DNA from: an uncultured Chloroflexales bacterium
Lineage (GTDB): Bacteria; Chloroflexota; Chloroflexia; Chloroflexales; Chloroflexaceae
Assembly (NCBI GenBank): GCA_937902315.1
Contig: CALGUG010000012.1
Coordinates: 186,001 to 250,000 of the forward strand
Length of the DNA: 64,000 nt
Reading direction: 5' to 3'
Shown: in pieces, positions 19,543-29,390 of the stretch
Numbering within the stretch: position 1 is the stretch's first letter
How the letters are laid out: the number at the start of each line of letters is the position of its first letter
Position numbers and translations under genes: made by a program
Notes under the pieces: generated by a model
Told to the model about the DNA's origin: nothing
The model's database searches: none
What the model saw: the letters and a program-made list of their open reading frames with translations, nothing else

Positions 19543-20697
19543 ATGTCAAATAGAGCAAAAATTCTGTTTGTACTAGCGCTTGTGTTCACGATGCTGTTCA
19601 GCATTGTAGGAGCAGGCATCGTTGGAGGCGCTGCCGGTTACTACATCTCGCAACGCAATATCGTAGCAAACAGCAACACAACGAATACTCTTCAAGTCCA
19701 TCAAGCCTCTAGCATTTCAAACAGCAATTCAACGGTTGCGGCGGTTCAAGCAACCTCACCCGCCGTTGTAACCGTCATCAACACCCTTGAAACAAGCTCT
19801 GTCAGCAACCCATTTCAGCAATTCGGCTTTCCCTTCGGTGGAAGGCAGATCCCCCAAGCAGAGCGAAAATCGAGCGGAAGCGGTGTGATCATCAGCGAGG
19901 ATGGCTATATCGTGACCAATAACCACGTCGTTGAAAACAGCGCCTCGCTCGAAGTCATCTACGCCGATGGCAGCCGCCATAGCGCCAAATTGATCGGTAC
20001 CGATGCCTTCTCTGACTTGGCCGTCATTCAGGTCAAAGATCCTGTGCCCGCCGTGGCCCAACTAGGTGATTCCGACGCGCTACAACCGGGCGAAACCGTG
20101 ATCGCGATCGGCAGCCCCTTGGGCGACTTCAAAAACAGCGTGACCCAAGGCATTGTAAGCGCCTTGAATCGCAATGTTGGCGGTCAAGAGGGTTTGATCC
20201 AGACCGATGCAGCCATCAACCATGGCAACTCGGGCGGTCCGCTGATCAATCTGCAAGGCCAAGTGGTCGGCATTAACACCTTAGTGGTGCGCGGCAATTC
20301 GAACAGCCCTGATCAAGCCGAAGGTTTGGGCTTTGCTATCCCCAGCTCAACGGTCAAAAGCGTCTGCGAGCAGTTGATCGCCAAGGGCAAAGTTGAGCGC
20401 CCCTACTTGGGCATTCAGTACACCCTGCTCGATCTCGATATCGCATCGCAATTGGGCATCGATCGCTCTGAAGGCGCTTTGATCCAAGCGGTCGAGCAAG
20501 GTGGCCCCTCGGCTAAAGCAGGGCTAAAGCCCGGCGATATCATCACCGCCATCAACGATCAAAGCATCGATAACGACAACAGTTTGAGCAGCGTGATTAT
20601 GCGCTTTAAAGTCGGCGAAAAGGTCGAAGTGACCGCTGAACGCGACGGTAAAACGCTCAGCTTCGCAGTCACACTCGGCGAGCGACCCAACAACTAA
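19543..20697 (+). CDS. HtrA/DegP-like serine protease with PDZ domain
   Basis: A 384-residue membrane-anchored protease. One N-terminal hydrophobic segment (about 8-38) precedes a Ser/Asn-rich linker. The trypsin-like domain has His128 in TNNHVV, Asp158 in SDLAV and Ser230 in HGNSGGPL. A single PDZ domain follows (about 290-380, with YLGIQ and AGLKPGDIITAIND). The HtrA family degrades or refolds damaged envelope proteins. The ATG at 19543 has GAAAGGAG 7 bp upstream. A strong terminator follows, so it is probably monocistronic. Confidence 0.95.
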   Translation: MSNRAKILFVLALVFTMLFSIVGAGIVGGAAGYYISQRNIVANSNTTNTLQVHQASSISNSNSTVAAVQATSPAVVTVINTLETSSVSNPFQQFGFPFGGRQIPQAERKSSGSGVIISEDGYIVTNNHVVENSASLEVIYADGSRHSAKLIGTDAFSDLAVIQVKDPVPAVAQLGDSDALQPGETVIAIGSPLGDFKNSVTQGIVSALNRNVGGQEGLIQTDAAINHGNSGGPLINLQGQVVGINTLVVRGNSNSPDQAEGLGFAIPSSTVKSVCEQLIAKGKVERPYLGIQYTLLDLDIASQLGIDRSEGALIQAVEQGGPSAKAGLKPGDIITAINDQSIDNDNSLSSVIMRFKVGEKVEVTAERDGKTLSFAVTLGERPNN

Positions 20698-20712
20698 GCG
20701 CCAGCGACGAAG

Positions 20713-20746
20713 GGTCTCGCTCTGTCAAGCCCCGAGCGAGACCTTT
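20713..20746 (+). terminator. Terminator of the htrA-like gene
   Basis: GGTCTCGCTC (20713-20722) pairs with GAGCGAGACC (20734-20743), then TTT, 16 bp past the stop codon. Confidence 0.75.
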
Positions 20747-20775
20747 CAGCTTCAAGCACACACCATCGCACATCA

Positions 20776-21433
20776 TTTGGCGGAGAGGTCTTTACCATCC
20801 AGACGATCCTTGGCGCGTCCGCCTTCGGCTACCAACATCCTATCCTCCCATTCGGCGGCTAGCAGCGTTTTTTATTCACCACACGAGACACTGAGGCACT
20901 GAGCCTGTTTAAGGAGTTTGGAACTGAGTGCTAAAGCCCTGTGTCGTGCAAGGACGGTTCTGCGCTCCCGCTTCCCATTTCTCCCCCTCTCCTGCTTGGC
21001 GGGAGAGGGGGTCGGGGGGTGAGGGCCCTCGTTGTATGTTCACCACACGAGACACTGAGGCACTGAGCCTGTTTAATGAGTTTAGAACTGAGTGCTAAAG
21101 CCCTGTGACGTGCAAGGACAGTTCTACGCTCCCGCTTCCCATTTCTCCCCTCTCCTGCTTGGCGGGAGAGGGGGTCGGGGGGTGAGGGCCCTCGTTATAT
21201 GTCCACCACACGAGACACTGAGGCACTGAGCCTGTTTAAGGTGTTTGGAACTGAGTGCTAAAGCCTGTGACGTGGAAGGACGGTTCTGCGCTCCCGCTTC
21301 CCATTTCTCCCCCTCGCCCGCTTGGCGGGAGAGGGGGCCGGGGGTGAGGGCCCTGCTCGGGGCTAGCCCTGTTTAGTAGCCGTAGGCGGACGCGGTGAGG
21401 ACCGAATGGAGGACAGAGAGCACGCCGCTAAAA
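20776..21433. repeat. R1 composite element containing the R4 tandem array
   Basis: This fills the gap 20698-21667. The left arm, TTTGGCGGAGAGG then the core, starts at 20776. The right arm ends with CGCCGCTAAA at about 21433. The arms are inverted repeats of about 55-60 bp. The interior is the tandem array described separately. From 21434 to 21667 I see no gene. Confidence 0.7.
20877..21355. repeat. R4 tandem array, three units of about 164 bp
   Basis: Three direct copies begin CACCACACGAGACACTGAGG at 20877, 21041 and 21204 (periods 164 and 163 bp). Each ends with GGGAGAGGGGG followed by a G-rich run and GTGAGGGCCCT. The copies differ at only a few positions, which implies recent amplification or gene conversion. 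Confidence 0.85.
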
Positions 21434-21667
21434 GCTTGAGCGCAACAAGCAGATGTGGCGATATAAAAAGAAAACAGGCTAGTGGAGTATTCCGCTAGCC
21501 TGTAGCTGTATGTGCAAGCCTAACACCGACCTTCGAAGCGAGTTTTCAAGCACTTGAGGGTAGCCTGAGAAACATAACGCGAAAGCAGCATAAAGGCAGA
21601 GTGTTCGATTGTTGTCAAACGTAGGGGTAAAACGATCAGTAGGCTGGCCTACGATCAGAGATGGGGG

Positions 21668-22129
21668 TTAATGGCGATAACACCACGAGCGCATACAGAC
21701 GATGCTGGTTTGTTGCTGTGGCAGCTCAGCGGCCTCGGCTGCCGCCGTTTCGAAGAGAGACGTCTCAAGAAATTGATCTTCGCTAGCGACTTCTTGATCG
21801 TAGCGGGTTCGCCAGAGTACAAGGTAGCGCTCCTCGGAGGATTCGCGTGCCTCTTTCAGACGCGCCAACAAGGTATCGAGACTTTGACCATAAGCATATT
21901 CAGCTGCAAGCAACTGATCGAGCAACATATGCGGGTAACGTGTTACGCTTTCGGCTGGGTGAGGCAAGATCGGACGAATACCTTCTGGGATCTGGGTTTG
22001 ACCGTTGTAAGCCTGTTCCAACTCATCAACTCGCTCCGTTAACAGCTCAATCCAAACTCGGAGATTGTTCAGTTCCTGACGCAACGCTGCTGAAGTCAGG
22101 TTCGCTGTCCCGTTGAGCATAGCGACCAT
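21668..22129 (-). CDS. Hypothetical coiled-coil protein
   Basis: A 153-residue protein of unknown function. The N-terminal half is helical with heptads (LRQELNNLRVWIELLTERVDELEQAY), then a Pro-rich turn and another long charged helix (LDTLLARLKEARESSEERYLVLW). No catalytic motif or membrane segment is visible. The ATG at 22129 has AAGGAG six bp upstream, which argues the gene is real. It stands alone between a repeat region and a thioredoxin-like gene on the same strand. Confidence 0.65.
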   Translation of the reverse strand: MVAMLNGTANLTSAALRQELNNLRVWIELLTERVDELEQAYNGQTQIPEGIRPILPHPAESVTRYPHMLLDQLLAAEYAYGQSLDTLLARLKEARESSEERYLVLWRTRYDQEVASEDQFLETSLFETAAAEAAELPQQQTSIVCMRSWCYRH

Positions 22130-22281
22130 GAAAGACTCCTTACGCTAAAATCCGCTAGATTGTTGAGAAGTGCTTTAAACCATCTAACGTTGATGGCCTA
22201 GGCAGAGCGGCGCTGCCCACCGATAAGACACATATGCTCCAATGCGACATTATACCAAGTGTCTCAATCGGCTAGACCATA

Positions 22282-22905
22282 TTAGCGATCAAGATTCGCT
22301 AAGATCGCATCGAATTCGTCGAGAGTCGCCTGCTGCAAGCGATCGCTATACCACCAGCCCATCTCGGCCCGCATACGCTGCAACCAAGGTTGCAAACGTG
22401 CGCGGCGCTCCTCGGGCGCGAGCTGATCGTCGGCCAAAATCGCGCCGAATTCAGGATGGGCGGCCTTCCAAGCGGCTACCTGACGATGAGCCTCCTGAGA
22501 ACGCTCGACCCAGGTGCCTAGCTCGCGGAAGTCGGCATTGAAGAAGCTGATCGTGGGGATATTGACGATGCCGCGAGCGGCGTAGGCCGCGGTGAGCTGC
22601 GGCTCTTTGCTGCGCACAAACAGGCGTAACTCGGCCTGGGGAATGGCCTCGACCAGACGCACCACGATCGGCAAGACCATCAACGAGTCGCCCCACCAGC
22701 CTTCGGTAAGCACCGAGACACGAATAGGCTGAGAGATGCGAGCGTATCGTTCTTTCTGATAGGGAGCAAATGCAACCGTCGCCAGACGAAGCCGCAGGGC
22801 CCGCCGATCGCTTAGCTGTTCGATCTGAGCGTGGAAAGCATCGAGCGAGAGACCACTCTGCCAGACAGAGGAGTCGATGCCGAGATCGAGCGTCTGAAAA
22901 GCCAT
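22282..22905 (-). CDS. Thioredoxin-like protein lacking the active-site cysteines
   Basis: A 207-residue protein matching the thioredoxin-9 type layout: a roughly 60-residue helical lead, then VSVLTEGWWGDSLMVLPIVVRL. Active relatives carry a WCGD-type motif at this point. Here the cysteine is replaced (WWGDS), so a disulfide reductase role is unlikely. IVNIPTISFFNADF corresponds to the cis-proline region. GGAGG lies 7 bp before the ATG. It could be a structural or binding thioredoxin fold. The family call is by pattern and moderately sure. Confidence 0.72.
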   Translation of the reverse strand: MAFQTLDLGIDSSVWQSGLSLDAFHAQIEQLSDRRALRLRLATVAFAPYQKERYARISQPIRVSVLTEGWWGDSLMVLPIVVRLVEAIPQAELRLFVRSKEPQLTAAYAARGIVNIPTISFFNADFRELGTWVERSQEAHRQVAAWKAAHPEFGAILADDQLAPEERRARLQPWLQRMRAEMGWWYSDRLQQATLDEFDAILANLDR

Positions 22906-23116
22906 TGGTTATCCTCCACAATATGCGATAATACCAACAAGCAGTGTTAAAGCTGCTCATTAAAAATTAAGTTAGTCAATCATAATTGTTAAGTATAAAC
23001 TCAGTATAGCACGCTTGCCGTTTCTGTCAACAGCCAGCTCGTTGCGCTAGAGGAACAAGCTCACGCTCCTCAACGTTATGACTCGTAGACGATAGGCTCA
23101 GTTGGAAGGAGGCCGT

Positions 23117-26100
23117 ATGACCCAGCGCAAACTTCTGCTCTTGTTGGTACCGCTTGTTCTGATTATCGCATTGATCGTAACAGTGGTGAACCTAGGCGGC
23201 AATCCACAACCGGTCGCCAACGAGCCTTCTCAAGCTCCCGACAGCGCTACAGCCACCTCGGGTGCGACAGATAGCCCAAGCCAAACTAGGCCGGTGCAGC
23301 TCGCGATCACGCCGCTGCCGCTCGCTCAACTCGCACCGATGGTCGTCGAACGGCGCCCCGCGCTGGGCGAAGAGCTCAAGCCCACCCAAAGCATCGAGCT
23401 GGTGTTCGACCGCGCCATGAATCAGGCCTCGGTCAACCAAGCCATCCAGACGGCGGCCCATATCAGTGGAACCATCAGCTGGGCCGACGCCCGCACGCTG
23501 CGTTTTACGCCCAACAACCCTTGGTTGCGCAACAGCAGTTTCGATCTGGGCATTGCGAAAGGCGTAGTGGCGCAAGACGGTACAGCCAGCAACGACGCCT
23601 TCCAGTTCCGCTTCCAGACGGCAGGCTTTTTGGAAGTTGCCCAAGTCATCCCCGCGCCCAACAGCAACGATGTGGCGCCCAACAGCACAATCACGATCAT
23701 CTTCAATCGACCCGTGGTGCCGCTGGTCAGCAACATCGAACAGAGCACGCTGCCCATGCCCTTGCGGCTCGAACCGGCCGTCAGCGGCAGCGGCAAGTGG
23801 CTGAATACCTCGACCTACGTCTTTAAACCCGATGCGCCGCTGCCCGCCGAGACCAGCTTTACGGCCCGCATCGCCGCTTCGCTGCAAGACATCGCGGGCA
23901 ATCCGCTGCAAAGCGAATACAGCTGGCAGTTTCGCGTGGCGGCCCCGCGGGTGATCTCGACCTTGCCCGAGGATCAAGCGCTCAATGTGGCGCTCGACCA
24001 AACGATTCGGGTCGATTTCAACCAAGAGCTCGATCCGCAAATCGCCAACGGCGCTCTGCGCATCAGCAGCGACTCGGGCGATCTGCCCGGCACCGTGAGC
24101 GTGGTCGGCAGCAGCTTGATCTTCACGCCCACCCAGCTGATGGAGCTGAACAAGCGCTATACGGCCCAGATCAGCGCTGGAGTAGGCGGCCCATCTGGCG
24201 GCAGCGGCCTAGCTCAGCCCTACAGCTGGAGCTTCCAGACCGTGGCCGCGCCCAGAATCATCGCTACCGAGCCAAGGCATGGCGCTGCGAACGTGAGCCA
24301 TACCGCAAGCGTCGCCTTGAACTTCAATGTGCCCATCGACCCGAGCAGCGTGATGTCGCGCTTGAGCATCTCGCCCGCCGTCGATGCCACCAAGGTCTAC
24401 ACCTATTACAGCTCCTTCGACAACACGTTCTACATCAATTGGGGCCTGAAGCCATCGACCGACTACCGCATACGCATCGCAGCCGGAATCAGCGATCCCT
24501 ATGGCAATCAGATCGCTCAAGACCAAGTGATCGACTTCCGCACGGCCCGCATCGAGCCTCAAGCCCAACTGCTGATGCCGGGCTACACCGTTACGCTCAA
24601 CAACAGCCAGCCTTCGGAGGTGGTGCTGCGCTCGGTCAACACCGATCAAGTCAGCTTCCAGCTCTATCAGATCGACCCGCTCGAATTGGCGAAGCAGCGC
24701 GACTGGACGAACCCGCTGCCGGCTAACAGCACCTTGCTGCGCTCGTGGAACGAACAGCTTTCGTCTCCGTTGAACGAGTATCGCAATACACGCGTCAAGC
24801 TCGACAAAGATGGCAAAGCCTTGCCTCCGGGCAGCTATCTGCTGAGCATGCGGCACCCCAATCAGAACGACACCAGCTACTATCAGCTGATCGTGTCGCC
24901 CAACAATATCACGCTGAAGTTGAGCGCCAATGAGCTGCTGGCGTGGGTGAATTCGCTGAGCGATGGCAAGCCGGTTGCCAACCTGACCCTCGAGGCCGTC
25001 GCGAGCGATGGAACTAAACTCGGCAGGGCCACCAGCGATGCCCAAGGTATCGCGCGCTTCAAGCTGCCAAAGGAGCAGAGTCGCTACGACATCAGCCTGC
25101 TCTCAAGCTGCAACGATCCGGCCAACTGCCCCGACTTCAGCGCCACAAGCCTAAACTGGCGAGGTTCGTTCTATCCGGGCGATTTCTATTCGGGCTACAG
25201 CGGCCCGAGCAGTCGCGAACATACCTACCTCTACAGCGACCGCCCGATCTATCGGCCCGGCCAAACGGTCGAGCTGAAGGGCATTGTGCGCAGCGAAGAC
25301 GACGCCCGCTACAGCCTCAGCGCGCTGCGCCAAGCCACGTTGGTGGTGCGCTCCAGCAACGGCAGCGAGGTCGTGAATCAAATGGTTCAGCTCAACCAGC
25401 AGGGCAGCTTCAGCCTTCAGGTGCCGCTGGCCGAAGACGCACCCTTGGGCAACTACAGCGTCGAACTGACAGGTGAGGAGCTGTGGGGCTACGCTGGCTT
25501 CTACGTCACCGAGTATCGTGTGCCCGAGTTCGAGGTGAACGTCGAGCTGCCCGATCAGGAGCTAGTGCTCGGCACCAGCTTCGATGCGATGGTCGAGGCC
25601 AACTACTTCTTCGGCGCGCCACTCAGCGACAGCTATCTCGAATGGCGCGTCTTCAGCCGCCAGACCAATTATCGTCCCTTTGAAGGCGACTATCGCTGGG
25701 GCGAAGGCGGAGACGCCATCTGTATCGACTTCTGCTGGTGGTATCCGCGGCCTTCAGAAACCTTGCTGCTGCAGGGCGACGGCATCACCGATAACAACGG
25801 TCGATTCACGTTCAGCATCCCCGCCGATCTCAAAGATAGCGAGGGCCAGCCCATCACCCAGACGCTCGAACTGATCGTCGAGGCCACGATCATCGGGCGC
25901 GACGGCCAAGCCATCTCCAACCGCCAAAGCGCCATCGTTCACGGCGGCGACCTGTACATCGGCATCAAATCGCCCAGCATGATCGGCAGCGAGGGCAAGG
26001 CCCAGCGGATCGAACTAGTAACCGCGTCGATCGACGGGCGACGTCTGGCGGGCCGCAACCTTGAGGTGATCATCGATAAGGTCGAGTGGAACTCGGTCTT

Positions 26101-29100
26101 CCGCGATGGCGCTTGGGTAAGCGAAGAGAGCCGCACCCCCGTCGAGCGTCAGCAGGTCACGAGCGACCAACAGGGCGAGGCCAGCCTGAGCTTCACGCCC
26201 AGCGAGGGCGGCAGCTACCAAGTGCGAGCCGTGGCCCAAGATAGCGGCGGTCGCACGGTCAGCTCAAGCATCACAATCTGGGTGACATCGAGCAGCTTTG
26301 TGGCTTGGCAGAGCCGCCAGCTCGATACGATCAATCTGGTCAGCAGCCGCAGCAGCTACCAGCCGGGCGAGACGGCCGAGATTTTGATCCCTTCGCCCTT
26401 CGCCGAGCCGACCTGGGCCTTGATCAGCGTCGAACGCGCCAGCATTCTGCGCTACGAGGTCGTGCAGCTCAGCTCGAATAGCACGGTCTACCAGCTGCCG
26501 ATCGAAAAAGACGAGGCGCCCAATATCTTCGTTTCGGTCGTGCTGTTTGCCGGGCCGGGCAACGGCGAAACAACCGCCAAAACGCGGGTCGGCACCCTGC
26601 CTCTGACGGTCGAACCGATTCCGCAGCGCTTAGAGGTCAGCATCACGCCCTCGAGCGCTCAGAGTGAGCCGGGCGCGACGGTCGACTACAGCATTGAGGT
26701 GCGCGACTCCCAGGGCAAGGGCGTCCCCGCCGAGCTCTCGCTCGATCTGGTCGACAAGGCGGTCTTGAGCTTGCGGCCGCGCCCCGAGAACGCGATTGTA
26801 GAAGGCTTCTACAACAAGCGCTCGCTGCAGGTCGAGACGATCAGCGCGCTGAGCTTCTCGCTCCAGCGTTCGATCAGCGAGCTGGAGGCCAGAGGCCAAG
26901 TTGACCAAGATCAGCAAATTGAGGCAGAGACAGGGCTAGCCGCTCCAGCTGCCGATGCGGCTAGCCCCGCAGCCGAGTCAGCTCTGCGGGCCGGAGGCGC
27001 CGCCCAGAGCGATCAATCTGCCAACACCGTGCGCAGCAACTTCGCCGACACCGCCTTCTGGCAGGCCCACGTCACAACCGACGCCAGCGGCAAGGCCAGC
27101 GTCCGCATCACGCTGCCCGACAATCTGACCACCTGGACGCTGCGCGCTGTGGCGATCAACGATCAAACCCAAGTGGGCGAAGGGCTGAACGATTTGGTTG
27201 CGAGCAAAGAGCTGTTGATCAGGCCGGTCACGCCGCGCTTCCTGGTGGTGGGCGACGAGGTCGAACTAGCCGCCAACATCAGCAACAACAGCGATCAGAC
27301 CCTCGAAGCCGAGGTCAGCCTGCAGTTCAGCGGCATCCAGCTCAATTCGCCCCAAACGGTCAAACTGGCGATCGCCGCCAAGAGCGAGAGCAAGGTGACG
27401 TGGCAGGCGCTGGTTGAGGACGCTCCTGCCGCCGATCTGGTCTTTAGCGTGGTGGCGGGCAACCTGAGCGACTCGGCCAAGCCGCGCCTGGCTGAGGGCC
27501 AAGACGGCGCGCTGCCGATCTATCGCTACAGCGTAGCCGATCAGGTCGCTACCGGAGGCCAGCTCACCACAGCCGAAGGGCGCACCGAGCTGATCGTGCT
27601 GCCGCCCAACGTCGATGTAACCAAGGGCGAGCTGATGGTTCAGCTCGATCCGTCCTTGGCGGCCAGCTTACAAGAGAGCTTGGCGGCCATGCAGATCGAC
27701 GAAAACAATTCCAGCGAATTTATCGTGGCGCGCTTCCTGAGCTACGTTCAGATCTATCAAGCCCTGAAACAGCTCCAGATCAGCAACAGCGATCTCGAAA
27801 ACAAGCTGAGCGTCCAGATCAAAAAGGATATCGCCGAGTTGCAGCGGCAGCAGAACGACGATGGCGGCTGGGCTTGGTGGTCGCCCAACCCAAGCAACCC
27901 CTACCTGAGCGCCTACATCGCCCTAGCGCTCCACGAGGCCAACTCGGCAGGGTTCAGCCTTCCGAGCGACATGCAGCCGCGCGCGCAGGGCTACCTGCAA
28001 TCGCAGCTGATCAGCATCGACCCCAACGCCAACAACCGCGAGGCCAATCTACAAGCGCTCTTGCTCTTTGCGCTCAGCGAAACGGGCGACGCCAGCCAGC
28101 TTAACGATGCTTTGCAAGAGCTGCTCGGCATGCGCGAGAAGCTCAGCCAGTTCGCCAAGGCCTACCTCGCCATGGCGCTCGCCAATGCCAACCCGCAAGC
28201 TGCGGGCATTCAAACCTTGCTCTCGGATCTCAACAACAGCGCGATTATGAGCGCAAACGGCGCGCATTGGGAGGAGGAGAGCAACGATTGGTGGTCGATG
28301 AATACCAACACGCGTAGCACGGCCATCGTTCTGCTGGCCATGACCCGCCTCGACCCCAACAACCAGCTCAACTCCAACATCGTGCGTTGGCTGATGGTGG
28401 CGCGCCAAGCCAGCGTATGGCGCACATCGCAAGAGAATATGTGGGCCATTATGGCGCTCAGCAAGTGGCTGCAACAGAGCGGCGAATTACAGGGCGACTA
28501 CGACTACGCCGTCTGGCTGAACAACAGCCAACAAACCAGCGGCCATATCGACAGCAGCAGCATCGGCACAACCATCAAACAAGAGATCGCGGTCGCCGAT
28601 CTGCTGAAAGATGTAGGCAATACCTTGACGGTCGGGCGCGGCGCTGGGCCGGGTGTACTCTACTACACGGCTCATCTGCGCAGCTACCTGCCCGTGCCCG
28701 AGGTCAAAGCGCTCGATCGCGGCATCATTGTGCAGCGGCGCTATACCTTGGCGAGCTGCAGCGACGGCAGCGACTGCCCCGAGATCACCGAGGCCAAGGT
28801 CGGCGACGAGATCCGCGTCGAGATCACCTTGATCGCGCCCAATGATCTTTACTACCTACGCCTCGACGATCCGCTGCCCGCCGGCGCTGAGGCGATCGAT
28901 AAAGACCTAGCCACCAGCACCTTGATGGCTCAGGGGCCGCAATTCCAGCGCCAACGCCATATCGCGGGCGGCTTCGCGCCCAGCTACTGGTCGCCCTTCT
29001 GGTTCACGCGCAGCGAGTTGCACGATGAGCGGGTCACGCTCTACGCCGACTATCTGGCCAAGGGCACCTACCAATACAGCTACACCATGCGAGCGAGCAG

Positions 29101-29197
29101 CCCAGGCAGCTTCAATGTGATTCCAACTACGGCCAGCGAGCTCTACTCCCCCGATGTCTTCGGACGCGGCGATGGGCAGCGCTTTATCATTCGCTAA
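23117..29197 (+). CDS. Alpha-2-macroglobulin family protein, thioester motif missing
   Basis: A 2026-residue exported protein with an N-terminal hydrophobic anchor (about 6-26, no lipobox). Several Ig-like repeats follow (about 80-450), each with the pattern P-x-x-x-A then a T-F-x-F strand. Macroglobulin domains come next, including the family signature TDASGKASVRITLPDNLTTW (about 1320) and an alpha-alpha toroid with repeated helical hairpins (about 1530-1800). Bacterial homologues trap proteases in the periplasm or at the envelope. The thioester (C-x-E-Q) expected at the start of the toroid is replaced by MQIDENNSSEFIVARFL, with no cysteine. I chose the ATG at 23117 behind GGAGG. It is monocistronic, with a terminator after it. 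Confidence 0.93.
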   Translation: MTQRKLLLLLVPLVLIIALIVTVVNLGGNPQPVANEPSQAPDSATATSGATDSPSQTRPVQLAITPLPLAQLAPMVVERRPALGEELKPTQSIELVFDRAMNQASVNQAIQTAAHISGTISWADARTLRFTPNNPWLRNSSFDLGIAKGVVAQDGTASNDAFQFRFQTAGFLEVAQVIPAPNSNDVAPNSTITIIFNRPVVPLVSNIEQSTLPMPLRLEPAVSGSGKWLNTSTYVFKPDAPLPAETSFTARIAASLQDIAGNPLQSEYSWQFRVAAPRVISTLPEDQALNVALDQTIRVDFNQELDPQIANGALRISSDSGDLPGTVSVVGSSLIFTPTQLMELNKRYTAQISAGVGGPSGGSGLAQPYSWSFQTVAAPRIIATEPRHGAANVSHTASVALNFNVPIDPSSVMSRLSISPAVDATKVYTYYSSFDNTFYINWGLKPSTDYRIRIAAGISDPYGNQIAQDQVIDFRTARIEPQAQLLMPGYTVTLNNSQPSEVVLRSVNTDQVSFQLYQIDPLELAKQRDWTNPLPANSTLLRSWNEQLSSPLNEYRNTRVKLDKDGKALPPGSYLLSMRHPNQNDTSYYQLIVSPNNITLKLSANELLAWVNSLSDGKPVANLTLEAVASDGTKLGRATSDAQGIARFKLPKEQSRYDISLLSSCNDPANCPDFSATSLNWRGSFYPGDFYSGYSGPSSREHTYLYSDRPIYRPGQTVELKGIVRSEDDARYSLSALRQATLVVRSSNGSEVVNQMVQLNQQGSFSLQVPLAEDAPLGNYSVELTGEELWGYAGFYVTEYRVPEFEVNVELPDQELVLGTSFDAMVEANYFFGAPLSDSYLEWRVFSRQTNYRPFEGDYRWGEGGDAICIDFCWWYPRPSETLLLQGDGITDNNGRFTFSIPADLKDSEGQPITQTLELIVEATIIGRDGQAISNRQSAIVHGGDLYIGIKSPSMIGSEGKAQRIELVTASIDGRRLAGRNLEVIIDKVEWNSVFRDGAWVSEESRTPVERQQVTSDQQGEASLSFTPSEGGSYQVRAVAQDSGGRTVSSSITIWVTSSSFVAWQSRQLDTINLVSSRSSYQPGETAEILIPSPFAEPTWALISVERASILRYEVVQLSSNSTVYQLPIEKDEAPNIFVSVVLFAGPGNGETTAKTRVGTLPLTVEPIPQRLEVSITPSSAQSEPGATVDYSIEVRDSQGKGVPAELSLDLVDKAVLSLRPRPENAIVEGFYNKRSLQVETISALSFSLQRSISELEARGQVDQDQQIEAETGLAAPAADAASPAAESALRAGGAAQSDQSANTVRSNFADTAFWQAHVTTDASGKASVRITLPDNLTTWTLRAVAINDQTQVGEGLNDLVASKELLIRPVTPRFLVVGDEVELAANISNNSDQTLEAEVSLQFSGIQLNSPQTVKLAIAAKSESKVTWQALVEDAPAADLVFSVVAGNLSDSAKPRLAEGQDGALPIYRYSVADQVATGGQLTTAEGRTELIVLPPNVDVTKGELMVQLDPSLAASLQESLAAMQIDENNSSEFIVARFLSYVQIYQALKQLQISNSDLENKLSVQIKKDIAELQRQQNDDGGWAWWSPNPSNPYLSAYIALALHEANSAGFSLPSDMQPRAQGYLQSQLISIDPNANNREANLQALLLFALSETGDASQLNDALQELLGMREKLSQFAKAYLAMALANANPQAAGIQTLLSDLNNSAIMSANGAHWEEESNDWWSMNTNTRSTAIVLLAMTRLDPNNQLNSNIVRWLMVARQASVWRTSQENMWAIMALSKWLQQSGELQGDYDYAVWLNNSQQTSGHIDSSSIGTTIKQEIAVADLLKDVGNTLTVGRGAGPGVLYYTAHLRSYLPVPEVKALDRGIIVQRRYTLASCSDGSDCPEITEAKVGDEIRVEITLIAPNDLYYLRLDDPLPAGAEAIDKDLATSTLMAQGPQFQRQRHIAGGFAPSYWSPFWFTRSELHDERVTLYADYLAKGTYQYSYTMRASSPGSFNVIPTTASELYSPDVFGRGDGQRFIIR

Positions 29198-29221
29198 GCT
29201 CAGCGTGCCTTCACAGCAAAC

Positions 29222-29265
29222 AGCGAGGTCTCGGCTCTGAGACCTCGCTTTCGTTTGTTTTTTAA
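29222..29265 (+). terminator. Terminator of the macroglobulin gene
   Basis: AGCGAGGTCTC (29222-29232) pairs with GAGACCTCGCT (29239-29249), followed by TTCGTTTGTTTTTT. Confidence 0.9.
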
Positions 29266-29390
29266 CTCAGGCGGAGAGGCAGCTAGCCCCCATTCGACAT
29301 GTAGCGCGTCCGCCTCCGGCTACTGAACAGGGCTAGCCCCGAGCAGGGCCCTCTCCCCCCGACCCCCTCTCCCGCAGTGCGGGAGAGGGG

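Noticed and set aside
20877..21355. Possible CRISPR array
   Set aside because: The units are about 164 bp contiguous direct repeats without short constant repeats and unique spacers.
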